In this document: positions 59,749-64,000 of the stretch, in pieces
How the letters are laid out: each line of letters begins with the position of its first letter
Numbering within the stretch: position 1 is the first letter of the stretch
NCBI RefSeq assembly: GCF_002079055.1
Contig: NC_047499.1
Span: forward strand, 248,001 to 312,000
DNA: 64,000 bases
DNA from: Saccharomyces paradoxus
Taxonomy: Eukaryota > Ascomycota > Saccharomycetes > Saccharomycetales > Saccharomycetaceae
Direction of reading: 5' to 3'
Notes under the pieces: model-generated
Databases searched by the model: none
Told to the model about the DNA's origin: nothing
What the model saw: only the letters and a program-made list of their open reading frames with translations
Made by a program: the position numbers and the translations under genes

Positions 59749-62436
59749 ATGACAGCTATCAGGAATACTGGTGATGCACTTGAAACGAGTACAGCCGCAA
59801 GTAAAGAAAATGGAAGAGGTAGACTAAGGGTCCAAAAAGCGTGTGAGCTTTGCAAGAAGAGAAAGGTTAAATGCGATGGTAATAAGCCTTGCCTAAACTG
59901 CTCCAAACATCAAAAAGAATGTCGTTATGATTTCAAAGTCACAAACCGTCGAAGAAGAAGGCGACAGGCTACATCACCAAGCCAGGACGTTAGTAAGAAA
60001 TATGCCGAAACCCGTGACGCTTTTTCTAAAGACCTGTTAAATAAAACAAATATTAACATAAATGCTCCCTCAGATGGCCTATCCTCGTCTGCTAGCAACT
60101 CTCCCAATCCCAATGCACATTATTCTAATATACCATCCACTTTACCCTTTATGAGTGGTAGACCAAACCATGCATTCCATTCCAGTGGTAACATAAATGG
60201 AGAGAATAATACTAACGCCTTTGCTGAGGACCACATGGCTAAGTTACTACTGCAATTGAGTTCAAAGTTGGGGAATACAACTAACGAATCGTCAAATAAA
60301 ACCAATAGAGCCGATGATAATGATGTCAATATAAATCCGACAGTAATAAACATGACCAGTAGTCAGGAAGGTGGCAACACTAGCCACGGATCTGACATGT
60401 GTGAATCTTCAGAAGCCCTTCATAATAACAACATCAATTCTAAGGAAAATAAGATAATCAGCTCTCAAATAACTAATATTGTTAATAGTCATTTTGCATC
60501 ACCCTGGCAGACATTTTCTTTAGATAAATATAGATTTCACCGACGCTACCAAAATATACTACCTTATTACCTTGGCGCATCTATTTTGAAGGATTTATCG
60601 CCGCAGACAATAGAATATGCGAAATTGAAACGGCCAAGAGTCCAAAACTATGGTTGGAACTTATCCGGCGGCCATTATTTAAAATATAACAGTGACTTCA
60701 AAATTCATGACAAAAATATAAGCCATGAATCTAAATTTTTCGACTTTGATGACCCTATTCACTTATCTTTAATCAATAAATTACTAAGATATTATTTTGA
60801 TGAAATCAATCCTGTGTTCAGTATCATTCATGAAGCAACATTTTGGCAACAATATAACAATAAGTTTCTACGGCAAGGTAAACAGAATAACTCATCCGCG
60901 AAGTTGTTCACCTCGATACTTTATCTTATTTTGTCTACTACACTAAGATTCGGAGAAGGGCATCTAGATGGTCAAAAAGGACAAGGAATCTACAGTGACT
61001 CGTCTTTAAATATCACTCTCGAAGAAAAATCTGTTTTGGTCAAAAAACCTTCCATAGAGGAGAAATTATTCAAATATGCTTATTCGATAATCAACACACT
61101 GACCTTTGAATGGGAGTCATTTGAATTAATACAATCGTGGCTTTTGATAACCTTCTATTTTAGAACCTGTTATAGACAAACGGCTTGTTGGAACGCGTTA
61201 AGTCAGGCAGTAAACATGTGTAATGGGATGAGTCTATATCTAAACAAGTTTCCTGAGATTCATTCCACTTACGATGAATCAAAAGCGTGGCATTGTTTCT
61301 GGTGTTGCTTTATAATGGATAAACTGATAAGTTTTCAAATGGGTCGGTATTACCAACTATCATTGCCCGTTAGTGAGATGTGCGAACAGATGAATCTAGT
61401 GAAATCAAAGAAATTCTTGCAAGAAGAAGATGATTGGTTTCATCAGGAAACTTTTCAAATGCTAGATTTATCCATAATAGTGACGCAGTTTCTAAAAAGA
61501 GACGCGCAGGATTTAAATTTAAATGAGACTGTACAATTGCGGAGTCAACTTGGTCAATGGTACGACACCTTTATAGCTAGCAATAAAATCAATGCGTATG
61601 ACGGCAATTATCGTTGCTTCTACCAAGTTCAACCATTCATGACATATCTGGATATAAGATTGACTTTCGAAGTAAGACAGTTATTTTGTCTAATAACCCC
61701 TTCATCTACCACAAATAATAAATCCTTAGAATATGTCGTGGATACTCATTTATTAATTTCCCATTGTCAAATGGCTACTGAGAATTTGGTTGAAATTACG
61801 AGAAGCAATGTCTTCTTTGTCCCCTGGTGGTTAAACCTTTCTCAGCTATTCACGGTAAATTTGATATGCATTATCTACCTGCACGCAGGGATTGCCTTGG
61901 CACAAAATAAAGCCATCATGCAAAGCTGCCAACAAATTTGGCGAACTCTAGAGTGCTCTAAACCAAAAAATCCATCTTCAATGCTTCCTGAGTGCTTATG
62001 GTGTTTGAAAATGCTAAATCATATGTTTTGTATACGGCTGAGAGATTCTGCCTTGCAATTGGAGACTACTCTCGGAACTGACCATGGTGATGACACCCCT
62101 AACAAAAATAAATTTGAGCAGTTCAAGAAAGTTGGTGACCACGATGCGGATATCGAAGTTGATGCTGATGAGAGGGAAGAAGAAAATGCAGATGAAAGAC
62201 AAGAAAATCCGCCCAAAAATAACAGAAGAGTACCATTAGTTTCAAGATCTCATAACACCACCAACTTCAACGATTCAATTGTGATTCCTCCGGCAAGTGG
62301 TGTAACAAATCTAGGCACAGATGTTGGATTGCCCTCAGATGTGCTCGATGCTGTCAGTAAAATAGGGAACTCTCCAGACGTGTTTGATGATGATTTGTTT
62401 TCCAATTTACTATGGTTTGACCAAAATTTTGCATAA
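59749..62436 (+). CDS. STB4: Stb4, Zn2Cys6 transcription factor
   Basis: Stb4 is a fungal zinc-cluster regulator that interacts with Sin3; its targets include transporter genes. The six zinc-binding Cys are residues 32, 35, 42, 48, 51 and 58 (CX2CX6CX5CX2CX6C), followed by a basic linker (RRRRRR). A disordered Asn/Ser-rich region follows (about 65-245), then the fungal-specific middle homology domain (about 330-700) with the YDESKAWHCFWCCFIMDKL helix. The tail is acidic. I recall about 949 residues for the S. cerevisiae annotation; here an in-frame stop (59713-59715) fixes 895. Confidence 0.94.
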   Translation: MTAIRNTGDALETSTAASKENGRGRLRVQKACELCKKRKVKCDGNKPCLNCSKHQKECRYDFKVTNRRRRRRQATSPSQDVSKKYAETRDAFSKDLLNKTNININAPSDGLSSSASNSPNPNAHYSNIPSTLPFMSGRPNHAFHSSGNINGENNTNAFAEDHMAKLLLQLSSKLGNTTNESSNKTNRADDNDVNINPTVINMTSSQEGGNTSHGSDMCESSEALHNNNINSKENKIISSQITNIVNSHFASPWQTFSLDKYRFHRRYQNILPYYLGASILKDLSPQTIEYAKLKRPRVQNYGWNLSGGHYLKYNSDFKIHDKNISHESKFFDFDDPIHLSLINKLLRYYFDEINPVFSIIHEATFWQQYNNKFLRQGKQNNSSAKLFTSILYLILSTTLRFGEGHLDGQKGQGIYSDSSLNITLEEKSVLVKKPSIEEKLFKYAYSIINTLTFEWESFELIQSWLLITFYFRTCYRQTACWNALSQAVNMCNGMSLYLNKFPEIHSTYDESKAWHCFWCCFIMDKLISFQMGRYYQLSLPVSEMCEQMNLVKSKKFLQEEDDWFHQETFQMLDLSIIVTQFLKRDAQDLNLNETVQLRSQLGQWYDTFIASNKINAYDGNYRCFYQVQPFMTYLDIRLTFEVRQLFCLITPSSTTNNKSLEYVVDTHLLISHCQMATENLVEITRSNVFFVPWWLNLSQLFTVNLICIIYLHAGIALAQNKAIMQSCQQIWRTLECSKPKNPSSMLPECLWCLKMLNHMFCIRLRDSALQLETTLGTDHGDDTPNKNKFEQFKKVGDHDADIEVDADEREEENADERQENPPKNNRRVPLVSRSHNTTNFNDSIVIPPASGVTNLGTDVGLPSDVLDAVSKIGNSPDVFDDDLFSNLLWFDQNFA

Positions 62437-64000
<1,564 letters not shown>

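Overview
This window is budding-yeast nuclear DNA. It matches the centromere-proximal part of Saccharomyces cerevisiae chromosome XIII, gene for gene and strand for strand, from YAP1 (YML007W) to FMS1 (YMR020W). The genes are intronless and compact. A 121-bp point centromere, Ty1/Ty3-type solo LTRs beside tRNA genes and CTG-as-Leu usage confirm Saccharomyces. From memory of the S. cerevisiae proteins, conserved domains here look nearly identical but disordered regions (Yap1, Taf4, Spo20, Sok2) differ a lot. The source is therefore probably a non-cerevisiae species of the genus; which one cannot be settled by eye.

Layout: 1-3783, 3' part of YAP1 and convergent GIS4. 3784-6308, tRNA-Ser(AGA), a solo sigma and two delta LTRs. 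6309-13864, TRM12, GLO1, an intact VRL1 (split in the S288C reference) and YPT7. 14097-14217, CEN13. 15156-23375, CDC5, MIX17, AIM34, MVP1, TAF4. 23688-28692, the tandem phospholipase pair PLB2/PLB1. 30211-35828, ADI1, ANY1, HXT2 with a long glucose-responsive promoter. 35829-38586, decayed delta LTRs and tRNA-Glu(UUC). 38587-44191, CLU1 and SEC59. 44192-46324, the seven-member C/D snoRNA polycistron snR78-snR72. 46325-53106, BUD22, ERG5, SOK2. 55022-64000, SPO20, YMR018W, STB4 and the 5' part of FMS1.

The genes are mostly unrelated housekeeping functions, as is usual in yeast. There are some links. VRL1, YPT7, MVP1 and ANY1 all act in endosome/vacuole membrane traffic. The snoRNA cluster and BUD22 both serve ribosome biogenesis. 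ADI1 (methionine salvage) and FMS1 (spermine oxidation) touch connected polyamine/methionine metabolism. All seven snoRNA guides could be matched, by the five-nucleotide rule, to rRNA sequence I remember.

I found no unknown multi-gene system. The observations most worth a second look are the uninterrupted VRL1 gene, the snoRNA cluster with its AGNN-capped processing hairpins, near-identical DNA blocks shared by PLB1 and PLB2, the Asn and Asp codon runs in YAP1, and LTRs with perfect target-site duplications.
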